From contig JAGOIS010000002.1 in the NCBI GenBank assembly GCA_017995495.1, forward strand, positions 1-31,065: 31,065 bases of DNA. The letters run 5' to 3'. Every line of letters starts with the position of its first letter. Position 1 is the stretch's first letter. Origin of the DNA: Candidatus Cloacimonadota bacterium (GTDB lineage Bacteria; Cloacimonadota; Cloacimonadia; Cloacimonadales; Cloacimonadaceae). Of the stretch, positions 1 to 7,714 are shown piece after piece. The position numbers and the translations under genes are program-made. The notes beneath the pieces were generated by a model that made no database searches, was not told the origin of the DNA, and saw nothing but the letters and a program-made list of their open reading frames with translations.

Positions 1-60
1 CCGGGTTTCCAACTGGAGTTTTCGTATAAATGAGGATGAGGTTGTTAACATCCAACACAC

Positions 61-88
61 AAACAGGCGGTCCGAAAACCGCCTGTTT
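61..88 (-). terminator. Rho-independent terminator of the giant secreted protein gene
   Basis: A perfect 11-bp inverted repeat (61-71 with 78-88) lies just past the stop codon at 110. Read on the minus strand, the stem ends in TTTG. The core GGCGGTCCGAAAACCGCC is identical to that of the hairpin at 5697-5716. Confidence 0.75.
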
Positions 89-109
89 CAAGTGACGTTA
101 TAGTATGGA

Positions 110-3100
110 TCAGTCGTTGATCACTGCGCTGACCCGGTAGAAATAGCGGTCACCTTGATTGGTGTCTGTGTATTGGGTCAAGGGGGTGTTGTGCAGCAGG
201 TAGGCTGGTCCTGGCGTGAAATAGGGGTCGGTGCTGCGGTAGATGTTGAAGGAAACACCGGGCGGATTGTCATGCTCCCAGACCAGGACAGGGTTTTGCG
301 AGGCGTCCAGGTAGAACTGGGTGATCGTGACGGGGTTCAGGCCGGTCACTCCGGTCCAGGTGATGGCGACAGGCCCGTAGTTGTTGTTGGTGTAATTGCC
401 TTCGCTGAAGCTATTGTCCGGGTTGATCCTGATCCAGGAATTCCACAGGCCCAGGGACCCCGGATCGTTGTTGGTTACCTCAAACACCAGGGAGTAGGGC
501 ACTGAGGGCGGCAGGCTTCTCTGCGTCTGCTGGTCTCCCGGCTGTCCGGAGACCGGAGACTGGGGCAGGTTGTAATAAGCCCGCACCACGATCCCTTCCG
601 CCGTTTGCAAACCATCGTTGAGGACGGTGACCAGCAGGTTGCGGGTTTCTCCCAGCTCGCCCGTGGGGACATCCCACTGGGCGTCCAGGATCTTCAGGTC
701 GCTCACGTAACTGGGTTGGCTCCAGAAGACCTTGCCATAGGGATCCAGTTCATGGGCCTCTCCGGCGAAAAGCCCCGTGGCGTTGGCAAAATTGACACAG
801 CCCGCGTTGTTCATCTTGTAGACATTGTTGGCGCTGCCCCAGGTGTTGGAGGGAAAATCCACATTCATGAGGCCAAGGTTCTGGACATTGTCGATGGTCA
901 GCAGGGTGCCACTGGGATGGCCGTATCTGAAGCGGCAGTTCAGGAACTTGTTATCCCCCTGCACCTGAGAGCCAGCTTTGAGATAGAGGCCCTGGATGCC
1001 CATCTTTTCGAAGGTCGTGTGCGTGGCTTCGATCAGGCCGCCGTTTTGCACATAGAAGTCGTAATAGCCCGTGGAACTGGTAACCAGTACTGACTGGTCG
1101 TAGCTTCCCGTGCTTATCCACTTTCCGCCCATGTTTATGCTGACATATTTGGCGTCGTCCATGTGTAGTTGGGAGCCGGGCACCCCCAGGCGGAGGATAG
1201 CTGAGTTATTCACATCGATGTGTCCGTGGCAATGCAAGGTATGCCCAAACACATCTAAGACTCCGGACTGCAGGGTGATATTGCCGTTGACGGTCAGATT
1301 GCTTGACATGTAAGTCACTTGCCACCAGAGGTGATCCATGATCAGATGGTGCATCCAGTTGCTGTCGTGGAAATCAACAGAACTAGATTGCCCAATATCA
1401 AGGAGCCACCTGAGAATGACCGTTCCCCCGCTGGGCTGGAAGGTGTTGGCATATATTGCCCTGATGAATTCGCAGATGATCGTTCCGCCGCTAATTTCGG
1501 TTTGCGCGGTTTCCATAAAATGGGGGGTGTAGACCTCCAGGTGCAACGTGCCAGAGTTCATAATCAGGGTTCCGTGATATTGCAGGGCCGTCGAACCGAC
1601 TTCCTGATCGCAATGGAAGGTTCCGTTGTTGGTGATTGACAGTTTCGAGCTTGTGGGGAAATGTGGCCTGCCGTGAACGGTTATGGTGTTCTCTCCGTTC
1701 ATGTCCAGCCAGCCATCAAGGTATAGGTCGCCGTCCACCTCCAGGTCGGACTCATAGGTGGTAAGTTTGGATCCCGCGTTAATCGTCAATTCCCCGGAAA
1801 GCAGAACGCTCAGGTTGCTTGATTGGTTGGGATCGAGGCGAACCTCCGTCGGCACGGAAGGGGAGCCGATGATCAGGGCTCCCAACCGGAGATCCATGGT
1901 TCCGGCTATCCAGGGAGAAACAAGGACGTAAGTCGAACTGTTTTCCAGTTTGACATGGACGCTGGGAGGCAGATTGATGTTCGCGTCGGATGTGAATCGC
2001 AGCGCAGCGTGCACCAGCAGCGTGCCGGCAGTGAAAGCGGCGGTGGAGCCGGCGTGCCATAAAATGCTGTTGCATTCAATGACTGCTTCGGGGTGGGACA
2101 TTTCGACAAAGGCATTGTAAACATTAAACAGCCCTTCAACTTTCAAATATGTCTGCAAATGAATTTTCAGGCCTCCTCCCACGATCGTGAGAGCCCCGGT
2201 AATGAGGTTGTCGTTGTAATTAGCGATAATGACCTTATAGGGATGGGATTTATTGATCTGGACGTTGCGGAGGCTGCAACCTGACAACATATCCAAGTAC
2301 TGGTCAACATCTTCATCCAATCTGGTTGTATGAGTGCCGGAAGCAACATTCGGACGCCCCACCCACAGATCGCGTTTAACATAGAGTGTGCCCCCACTGA
2401 GGTTGACTGTGGTATCGTCCACGCTTTCAAACCATAAACCGTGGTGGACATGGATCTCCCCCCCGGTCTGGATAACGCTGTTTCCACTGGCGGTAGGCCA
2501 ATACATGAAGAGATTCGGTATACCACCGGAGACGTTCAGAACTCCGCCGGAGACCGTCAGCCGGCCATTCAGATAAAATGTTGAGTCCGTGTCCTGATGC
2601 AGGTTCATTGTCCCGTCTGTGAGCAGGTAGTTGCCGTTCAGCTCCTGGCCGGGGAAATCCAGGGCGGTGAATGACCCGCCGCTCACCTGCAGCCAGCCGG
2701 AGTTCCAGAGATAGCTGGCACAGGTCACCTCGTTTCCGGCTAAAATTCTCAGATAGCCGGTGCTCGGGTGTTTGTATAGCTCCAGGATGTTGAAGGTCTC
2801 GCTGGTGCAGCCGGTGACGGCGCTGCCGTAGAAGGTGACCGTGCCGTCGCCTTCCACAAAGGCGTCCGCGCCCACGTAATTGTTCCAGTTGCCGGCGACC
2901 CTCAGATTCGGCGGGGCGATGAAGAATCCGCTCAGGATGTTAAAATTGCCTGCCACGCTGACGTTCGTGGCGCAACTGACCGTCCTGGCCCGGAGGGTCT
3001 CGATCCGCTCTCCGTCGCGGTTGGTGCGGACCCAGCTCCGATCAGTATCCTCATCGCGGCTGGCGGTCTTATTGATGTTCAGGGCGTGAAAGTTGGAGTT

Positions 3101-5347
3101 CTGGGCGATGGAAATAGACGCATCGGCGCTGCCGTAGAACTCGATCCAGCCGCCGTAGGGGGTGAAATCCTGGCGCAGAATGGTCAGGCTGCCGGGGATC
3201 TTGATGGTGCCGCCGGTGATATAGGCGTTGAAGTTGAGAGGGATGTTGGAGATCATGACGTCATGGTCGTGAAACTGGATCAGCCCGTCGCTCAGGATCA
3301 GGCTGGTGTCGTTGCCCCAGGGAAACCAGGACTCGGCATAGCCGCCATGCAGGTGCAACTCGCCGCCGCTGACGTTCAGGTTGCCCTTGAGGTCGAGGTA
3401 GGTGTTCGGGGACTGGTGGAGGTGGACCGTTCCCGCGCTGATCTCGAGGTTGCCTTCGATCCCCATGCCGTAAAGGTCCAGGGCGGTGAAGCTGCCGCCG
3501 GTCACGGATAGAGTCCCGGCCATCCATCTGTAGTTGCCGCAGGTCACGTTGCTCCCGCTGAGCAAAGAAAGTCTGCCATCCTTGTTCAACTGCAGCATCC
3601 CGAAACTTGTCGTTCCGCTCACAGTGTGGTTTCCGCTGCCGTTGAAGGTCACCGTGCCACCCGGGATGAAGGCCGCCGCGCCAACTGAATTGTTCCAGTT
3701 TCCGGCCACATACAGGTAGGTGAAGCTCTGGAAGGTGCCGCTAAGCAGCTGGCAATGCCCTATCAGGGTCAGATCGCTGAAGCAGGCCAGCGTCCCAGTC
3801 CCTTTTTGCACTTGCAGGGTAGGCAGAGTGGAGGTCGAGGAGGCCAGCACAAAAGCGTTATCATTGCCGTAAAACCGCACGATGCCGCCATTGAAGTTGA
3901 AACCGTTGCGGGCCAGATTCAGCGAGCCCACGGTCCTGACGGAGCTATTAACGCCCATGGTTACATTCAGGGAATAGGAACTGCCGGGTATGGCGATGCC
4001 GCGGTCCTTGAAATCCAAGATCCCCTCGGAAGCGATGGTCACCGTGGTGTTGGCCGCGTTGGCCCAGCTGGAATCGTTGTTTCCGCCGTAAACATTGAAA
4101 GTGCCGTTGATGGTCAGGTTACCGTTCAGGTTGATCGAAGCTCCGGGATTGTAGAGGTCGATGGTACTGCCATAGGCCACGCTCCAATTGCCGCGGATGC
4201 CTGTGGTGAGCAAACTGGAGACGGTGAAGGTGGCGTCGTTGATAACTTCGATGCCGCCGGAGACCCAGGCATAGGCCTCGCAACTGGCGTTCGCGTTGAT
4301 CTTCAGCATCCCGGCTGGCTTGTCCACCCACAGGGTGGCAAAATTCTCTGGAAACACGCAGAACTGGTCGCCCTCGCCGTTGAAGGTGACCCTGGCCCCA
4401 CTGTGCAGAAAAGCCGCGGGCCCCACCGTGTTGCGCCAGTCCCCACCCACAGTGATGAATTTCTGGTTGGCATCCAATTCACCCCTCTCCAGGCGCAGCG
4501 TGCCTTTCAAAGTGAGGTTGGTCAGAAGAGTTAGAGTAAAAGTATTTGCCGTATAAACAGTCAGGTTATTGATAAAGGCGTTAACGCCCGGCAATTGGAT
4601 GTCCTGATCCCCGCCCTGCATCACCAGGGTGCCGCTGTTCCAGCGCACACCGGTGGTTGGGCCGGTGTTGTGGTCCCAAAGATCGCCGTGCAGCCTGATG
4701 TTTAGGTTCGAGTAGTTGTATGTGTTGCTGCCATCGTTCACTACCAAATTTCCCAAAATGACCAGATCCTGGGTGGAGGCGTTGCTGAAAGCCAGGGCTG
4801 CGCCACTGGTCTTGTCCACTGTGACATTATTAAGTTTGGTATTGGCGCTGTGGTTTTCCAGATAGGACCAGGTGGAACCCGTAAAATCGATGAACCCCAT
4901 CGAGAAAAATACTGAAGAACCGGCTTGGAAGGTCATGTGACTACGGCTTTTGATGGTGGCCGTGGGGTTGGAGATCGACACATAGGACCCGATGCCGAAA
5001 GTCATGCCCTGATACACCGTAAGCTGCCCATTGGGGCTGCTCATGCTTAGGTTTCCTTCAGAGTACATGGTTCCGTAAACTGTGAGATGCTGGCCGGCAA
5101 CTGTCACCCGGCCACCGTTTTGAATGGTCAGGTTGTTGCAGACTCCGGCGTTCAACGAGGTGGTGGGATAGCTGGCCAGGCCTCCGGGTATGGTCACGTC
5201 GTCCGCGCTGGTGGGTGCCCCGGAGGGGCTCCAATTCGCGGCGCGTCCCCAGTCGGTGAGTATATCGCCTCCGGTCCAGGTTTTGGTGATCGCCGGCAAG
5301 CTTGCTGCCAGCGCCAAAACCGCAAGAATAACAAAAATGGTTCTCAT
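110..5347 (-). CDS. Giant secreted beta-helix-type repeat protein with CARDB and Fn3-like C-terminus
   Basis: This 1745-residue protein begins with a clear signal peptide (basic MR, hydrophobic stretch to about residue 19) and has a GGGAG ribosome site before ATG at 5347. Residues ~25-1500 are low in charge and rich in G, N, T and S, with repeated short strands of the type GNLTI/GGxF/VSGG. This is the look of a right-handed parallel beta-helix or adhesin-like repeat. Three long internal repeats share an anchor of the type VAGNWNNxVGAxAF (residues ~300, 547 and 817). Residues ~1549-1670 resemble a CARDB domain and ~1671-1745 a fibronectin-III-like domain ending RVSAVIND. No T9SS-type sorting tail is visible, although the neighbour at 25101-26480 has one. 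No catalytic motif was recognised. It is likely a surface or extracellular structural or adhesive protein; its function is unknown. It stands alone, ending at the terminator at 61-88. Confidence 0.85.
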   Translation of the reverse strand: MRTIFVILAVLALAASLPAITKTWTGGDILTDWGRAANWSPSGAPTSADDVTIPGGLASYPTTSLNAGVCNNLTIQNGGRVTVAGQHLTVYGTMYSEGNLSMSSPNGQLTVYQGMTFGIGSYVSISNPTATIKSRSHMTFQAGSSVFFSMGFIDFTGSTWSYLENHSANTKLNNVTVDKTSGAALAFSNASTQDLVILGNLVVNDGSNTYNYSNLNIRLHGDLWDHNTGPTTGVRWNSGTLVMQGGDQDIQLPGVNAFINNLTVYTANTFTLTLLTNLTLKGTLRLERGELDANQKFITVGGDWRNTVGPAAFLHSGARVTFNGEGDQFCVFPENFATLWVDKPAGMLKINANASCEAYAWVSGGIEVINDATFTVSSLLTTGIRGNWSVAYGSTIDLYNPGASINLNGNLTINGTFNVYGGNNDSSWANAANTTVTIASEGILDFKDRGIAIPGSSYSLNVTMGVNSSVRTVGSLNLARNGFNFNGGIVRFYGNDNAFVLASSTSTLPTLQVQKGTGTLACFSDLTLIGHCQLLSGTFQSFTYLYVAGNWNNSVGAAAFIPGGTVTFNGSGNHTVSGTTSFGMLQLNKDGRLSLLSGSNVTCGNYRWMAGTLSVTGGSFTALDLYGMGIEGNLEISAGTVHLHQSPNTYLDLKGNLNVSGGELHLHGGYAESWFPWGNDTSLILSDGLIQFHDHDVMISNIPLNFNAYITGGTIKIPGSLTILRQDFTPYGGWIEFYGSADASISIAQNSNFHALNINKTASRDEDTDRSWVRTNRDGERIETLRARTVSCATNVSVAGNFNILSGFFIAPPNLRVAGNWNNYVGADAFVEGDGTVTFYGSAVTGCTSETFNILELYKHPSTGYLRILAGNEVTCASYLWNSGWLQVSGGSFTALDFPGQELNGNYLLTDGTMNLHQDTDSTFYLNGRLTVSGGVLNVSGGIPNLFMYWPTASGNSVIQTGGEIHVHHGLWFESVDDTTVNLSGGTLYVKRDLWVGRPNVASGTHTTRLDEDVDQYLDMLSGCSLRNVQINKSHPYKVIIANYNDNLITGALTIVGGGLKIHLQTYLKVEGLFNVYNAFVEMSHPEAVIECNSILWHAGSTAAFTAGTLLVHAALRFTSDANINLPPSVHVKLENSSTYVLVSPWIAGTMDLRLGALIIGSPSVPTEVRLDPNQSSNLSVLLSGELTINAGSKLTTYESDLEVDGDLYLDGWLDMNGENTITVHGRPHFPTSSKLSITNNGTFHCDQEVGSTALQYHGTLIMNSGTLHLEVYTPHFMETAQTEISGGTIICEFIRAIYANTFQPSGGTVILRWLLDIGQSSSVDFHDSNWMHHLIMDHLWWQVTYMSSNLTVNGNITLQSGVLDVFGHTLHCHGHIDVNNSAILRLGVPGSQLHMDDAKYVSINMGGKWISTGSYDQSVLVTSSTGYYDFYVQNGGLIEATHTTFEKMGIQGLYLKAGSQVQGDNKFLNCRFRYGHPSGTLLTIDNVQNLGLMNVDFPSNTWGSANNVYKMNNAGCVNFANATGLFAGEAHELDPYGKVFWSQPSYVSDLKILDAQWDVPTGELGETRNLLVTVLNDGLQTAEGIVVRAYYNLPQSPVSGQPGDQQTQRSLPPSVPYSLVFEVTNNDPGSLGLWNSWIRINPDNSFSEGNYTNNNYGPVAITWTGVTGLNPVTITQFYLDASQNPVLVWEHDNPPGVSFNIYRSTDPYFTPGPAYLLHNTPLTQYTDTNQGDRYFYRVSAVIND
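2830..4450 (-). repeat. Three long in-frame repeats (~250-270 codons) inside the giant protein
   Basis: Matching segments start near residues 300, 547 and 817 (nucleotides about 4450, 3709 and 2899). Each has GNW, then N-VGAxAF, then TVTFNG/TVTFYG. Copies 2 and 3 continue with further matches such as SGGSFTALD and LNGRLTVSGG/LKGNLNVSGG. Copy 1 is more diverged. The unit edges are approximate. Confidence 0.7.
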
Positions 5348-5692
5348 TTTAGCTCCCTGTTCTTAGTGGTTTTCAGGTAAGGTGCCGGACTATAAATTTG
5401 ATCCGGCAGAATACTTTCGAACGTTTGAACCCGGAGCATATGATCGTCTCGGGTGGACACGGACTCCCGGCGTTTACGAATCCTGTTCATGGGTTCACAT
5501 TGAACCCACTTAAGGTCAAATATATACAAAAGCACAGAGACTACGCATATCTTATCAGTATGAATTGATATACATGCATCTTTGCCAGTTTCACCTGCGC
5601 AGTTACCAGTCTGATTGGTCAAATGATGCTGTCAAGCAAAAGTTGGAAAAAGCTGAATGTCCGTAATTTTTAGCCTGATCTGACCGGACAGC
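5348..5692. other. Non-coding gap with one 7-bp dyad
   Basis: No convincing gene is seen here. It is the 5' region of the minus-strand giant gene. It contains a perfect inverted repeat GGGTTCA-CAT-TGAACCC at 5491-5507, which could be an operator or a small hairpin. I found no well-spaced -35/-10 pair. Confidence 0.4.
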
Positions 5693-5696
5693 AAAA

Positions 5697-5716
5697 AGGC
5701 GGTCCGAAAACCGCCT
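5697..5716 (-). terminator. Rho-independent terminator after the KOW-type fragment
   Basis: A 7-bp stem (5697-5703 with 5710-5716) is followed on the minus strand by a run of T (complement of 5693-5697). It sits 27 bp past the stop codon at 5743. The hairpin core is the same 18-mer as at 61-88. Confidence 0.8.
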
Positions 5717-5742
5717 GGTGATGATGGCGTTATTAAGTTAGT

Positions 5743-6225
5743 TCAGGTTTCGATCACCTCGACGTTGGCGCGGGGCAGGATCATCTTGGTGCCGTCTTCA
5801 AACTGGGCTTCCAGCACGCGCACGAGGGTCTCGGATTCCACTTTGGTAAGCTCTTCAGGCAGCGCGGTGACCTTGGCGATCTTGCCGAAATTGGGCTCCC
5901 GGATAACGCGGATCAGGGTTCCCGGCTCCAGCAGCGGCATCGCGGCTTCCTTGACCACCAGTTCCTTTTCATCGAAGGGCAGGGGAACGATGATCTCGGG
6001 GCGGATGACGCCGGCGCGGATCTGAGTGCGGCCGTGGATGGAGGTTGTCTTGCCTTCGAATTTTTTGAGCAGATCGAAGGTCTTTCGGGCCATGGTGATC
6101 TTGCCAAAGCCTTCCGTGACCACGATCGTGAGGCCGATATTCTCGTGCCCGGTGATGGCTGCAAAGTGACGACGAAAACTGCAAATTGTGCAGCGAAAAC
6201 TGCAAACTGTCGCATCATAGGACAT
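5743..6225 (-). pseudogene. 5'-truncated KOW-type protein, C-terminal part only
   Basis: The frame encodes 160 residues. From about residue 24 it reads like the C-terminal third of a longer protein family that I remember from Cloacimonadota and other environmental bacteria: an ITGxENIGLTIVVTEGFG block, then TQIRAGVIRPEIIVP, then a KOW-like barrel with VRVLEAQFEDG and a closing PRANVEVIE. Full-length members as I recall have roughly 220-240 more residues before the ITG block. Here that part is replaced by about 23 residues (rich in Cys, Phe and Arg) that are encoded by direct repeats rather than by family sequence. A weak AAGGA lies upstream of the ATG at 6225, so a short protein could still be made; MARKTF at about 6093 is another possible start. 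The family assignment is from memory, and the pseudogene call is inference. Confidence 0.5.
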
Positions 6226-6324
6226 CCTTGCTCATCCTTACCAAGATCCATTTAGGTAGTTTTTGACAAGCTTTCTGCAAATCAGATCACCGATAATTGC
6301 AAATCATGACAGGCTTTCTGCAAT
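6159..6324. repeat. Short direct repeats (CTGCAAA) in two phased clusters
   Basis: CTGCAAA or a one-base variant occurs at 6159, 6179 and 6200, and again at 6275, 6297 and 6318. The steps are 20, 21, 75, 22 and 21 bp. The first cluster includes two 17-bp copies (6173-6189 and 6194-6210) with one mismatch. The second includes two 20-bp copies (6265-6284 and 6308-6327) with two mismatches. Spacing near two helical turns suggests a protein-binding array or residue of an insertion. Confidence 0.6.
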
Positions 6325-6598
6325 TCAAAGTAACTACCACACTATCATAGTCGAGTTCTCCTGTTTAGTGTCTGTAAAGTTTCGATCCATATAACGAAAC
6401 TGCGCAAAAAACCTTCAAGAACACTCTCATATTTAAACATTAGATTCGATTCACCTCAAACATGCTTGGAGAGGATCATTGGCATCATTTACGTGTGATA
6501 AGACCTCTAGGTTTTCGATTTATGAACCAGCGATTCAAATGAGGTTCTGCTTCCAGTTTCTCTTGGACAACGAGCAAAGACCGGATAGAATAAATCTA

Positions 6599-6640
6599 TT
6601 GACAGAATCCAAAGCCACAATATTTTGGACATATGTTCAA
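6599..6640 (+). promoter_or_regulatory. Promoter and overlapping dyad upstream of the DUF134 operon
   Basis: TTGACA (6599-6604) and TATTTT (6621-6626) are spaced 16 bp apart. A 16-bp imperfect palindrome TTGGACATATGTTCAA (6625-6640) overlaps the -10 box and the expected start site. This geometry suits repression, perhaps by the DUF134 protein itself. Nothing else clear is seen between 6330 and 6599. Confidence 0.5.
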
Positions 6641-6655
6641 TATAGCGAGGTTACA

Positions 6656-7120
6656 ATGGGAAGAAACTGCATCCGCAGGAATGTCCAATCGACACCTGCA
6701 GTAAAGGGATTCAGGCCCTTTGGCAGGATGGAAGGGCAGCGAAAAAGTGTAGTGCTTTCGTTGGATGAGTACGAAGCGATCCGCTGGCTGGATTACGAGC
6801 ACCTGACCCAGGAACAGGCTGCGGTCCAGATGCAGATTTCCCGGCCCACACTCACCCGCATCTACGAGAAAGCCAGAAACAAGTTTGCCACCGCTCTCGT
6901 GGAGGGCAGCAACCTGCTTATCGAGGGCGGGGAGATCACTTTGGAAAGCCATGTTTGGCTCTGTAAGGATTGCGGTGTTTACACTGAAACCAGCGAAAGA
7001 AACATCTTCCATTGCCCACAGTGCAATTCGCCCCATCTGATTTCGCTGGAAGAATGCTATCAAAACCGCTGCAGAAAATGCGGCAAATGCTATCGAGGAG
7101 GTAGAAATGCCCAACAATGA
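6656..7120 (+). CDS. DUF134 family HTH regulator with Cys-rich C-terminal tail
   Basis: This 154-residue protein matches the DUF134 (COG1342) pattern. It has a basic N-terminus, FRPFG, a LSLDEYEAIRWLDYE block, and a sigma-like helix-turn-helix (TQEQAAVQMQISRPTLTRIYEKARNK, about residues 51-76) followed by a GG-containing end. The start at 6656 is chosen because GAGG lies 5 bp upstream; the frame extends further only through a TTG codon with no family sequence. A tail from ~100 to 154 carries eight cysteines (C103, C106, C120, C123, C134, C139, C142, C145), which look like a zinc ribbon plus a second CxxC pair. The last 14 bases overlap the next gene. It is probably a DNA-binding regulator of this operon; the Cys tail may sense metal or Fe-S state (inference). 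Confidence 0.85.
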   Translation: MGRNCIRRNVQSTPAVKGFRPFGRMEGQRKSVVLSLDEYEAIRWLDYEHLTQEQAAVQMQISRPTLTRIYEKARNKFATALVEGSNLLIEGGEITLESHVWLCKDCGVYTETSERNIFHCPQCNSPHLISLEECYQNRCRKCGKCYRGGRNAQQ

Positions 7121-7367
7121 CGGAACAGGACCCCACGGCATGGGAAGGCCAGGCCGTGGACTGGGTGCCGGGGGATCCCCCCAGGGACAGGCCCACAGGC
7201 ACCGGCACGGCCGAACCCCGCAGGAAGACAATAACCCATATGCAGGAACCGACCAAGAATATATCTATGAATATACTTTGGCGGAGCTGCGCGAGAGAAA
7301 ACAAGCTCTGGCCAAAGAGATCCAATGGTTGGACTACAGGATCAGAGAACTGGAAGCTTCAGAATGA
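7107..7367 (+). CDS. DUF5320-like small Gly/Arg-rich protein with C-terminal coiled coil
   Basis: This 86-residue protein begins MPNNDGTGPHGMGRPGRGLG, the hallmark opening of the DUF5320 family, which is found with NifX-like and MinD-type genes in anaerobes. The middle is His-, Arg- and Gly-rich and disordered-looking. Residues ~60-86 form a short amphipathic helix (LAELRERKQALAKEIQWLDY). The start has a strong GAGGAGG site 5 bp upstream, inside the end of the DUF134 gene. A second member lies at 9784-10110 with the same opening and a similar helix. An overlapping +1 frame at 7117-7371 lacks the family start and is a shadow. Function is unknown; a scaffold or partner role for the operon's Fe-S ATPases is a guess. 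Confidence 0.8.
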   Translation: MPNNDGTGPHGMGRPGRGLGAGGSPQGQAHRHRHGRTPQEDNNPYAGTDQEYIYEYTLAELRERKQALAKEIQWLDYRIRELEASE

Positions 7368-7381
7368 ATAAGGTTGTACGG

Positions 7382-7714
7382 ATGAAGATAGCCATTCCAA
7401 CAGCCCAGGGGGAACTCAGCTCTCATTTTGGGCATTGCGAAGCCTTTGCCATTTTCACTATCGAAGACGGCAAGATAATCAAACAGGAAACAGTCGATCC
7501 GCCCACGCATGAGCCTGGATCACACCCGGCATTTTTACATCAACTTGGATGCACGGTAGTGATTGCCGGAGGTATGGGCATAAAAGCCCAGGAATTGATG
7601 TGCCAGAACGGGATCAAGGTAGTTGTGGGAGTTCCTCCCTTCTCTCTTGAGATATTGGTCAATCTCTACCTGCAGGGGAAATTGGAATCTGGCGATAATC
7701 GCTGCGACCATTGA
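7382..7714 (+). CDS. NifX/NafY-like dinitrogenase Fe-Mo cofactor family protein (first copy)
   Basis: From ATG 7382 this gives 110 residues starting MKIAIPTAQGELSSHFGHC. The SSHFGHCEAFAIFTIEDGKI block and GCTVVIAGGMGIKAQELM are typical of the NifX/NafY/NifB-C fold (COG1433), which binds Fe-S or Fe-Mo type cofactors or their carriers. ATG 7364 (six residues longer) is an alternative: it overlaps the preceding stop as ATGA and has GGAAG upstream. I prefer 7382 because family members begin at MKIA and AAGG lies 8 bp before it. The stop TGA overlaps the next ATG by one base. No nif structural genes are present, so nitrogen fixation is not implied. It is probably a metal-cluster carrier or chaperone acting with the two ATPases. 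Confidence 0.8.
   Translation: MKIAIPTAQGELSSHFGHCEAFAIFTIEDGKIIKQETVDPPTHEPGSHPAFLHQLGCTVVIAGGMGIKAQELMCQNGIKVVVGVPPFSLEILVNLYLQGKLESGDNRCDH

Noticed and set aside
5344..5622. A 92-codon frame on the minus strand upstream of the giant gene
   Set aside because: It overlaps the giant gene's ribosome site, and I saw no recognisable motif in its protein.
6159..6324. CRISPR array
   Set aside because: The repeats are only about 7 to 17 bp with 21-bp steps, the gaps are too short for spacers, and no cas gene is present.
6479..6655. N-terminal extension of the DUF134 protein from a TTG codon
   Set aside because: The extension covers the promoter and palindrome, and the ATG at 6656 has a good ribosome site and the family's usual start.
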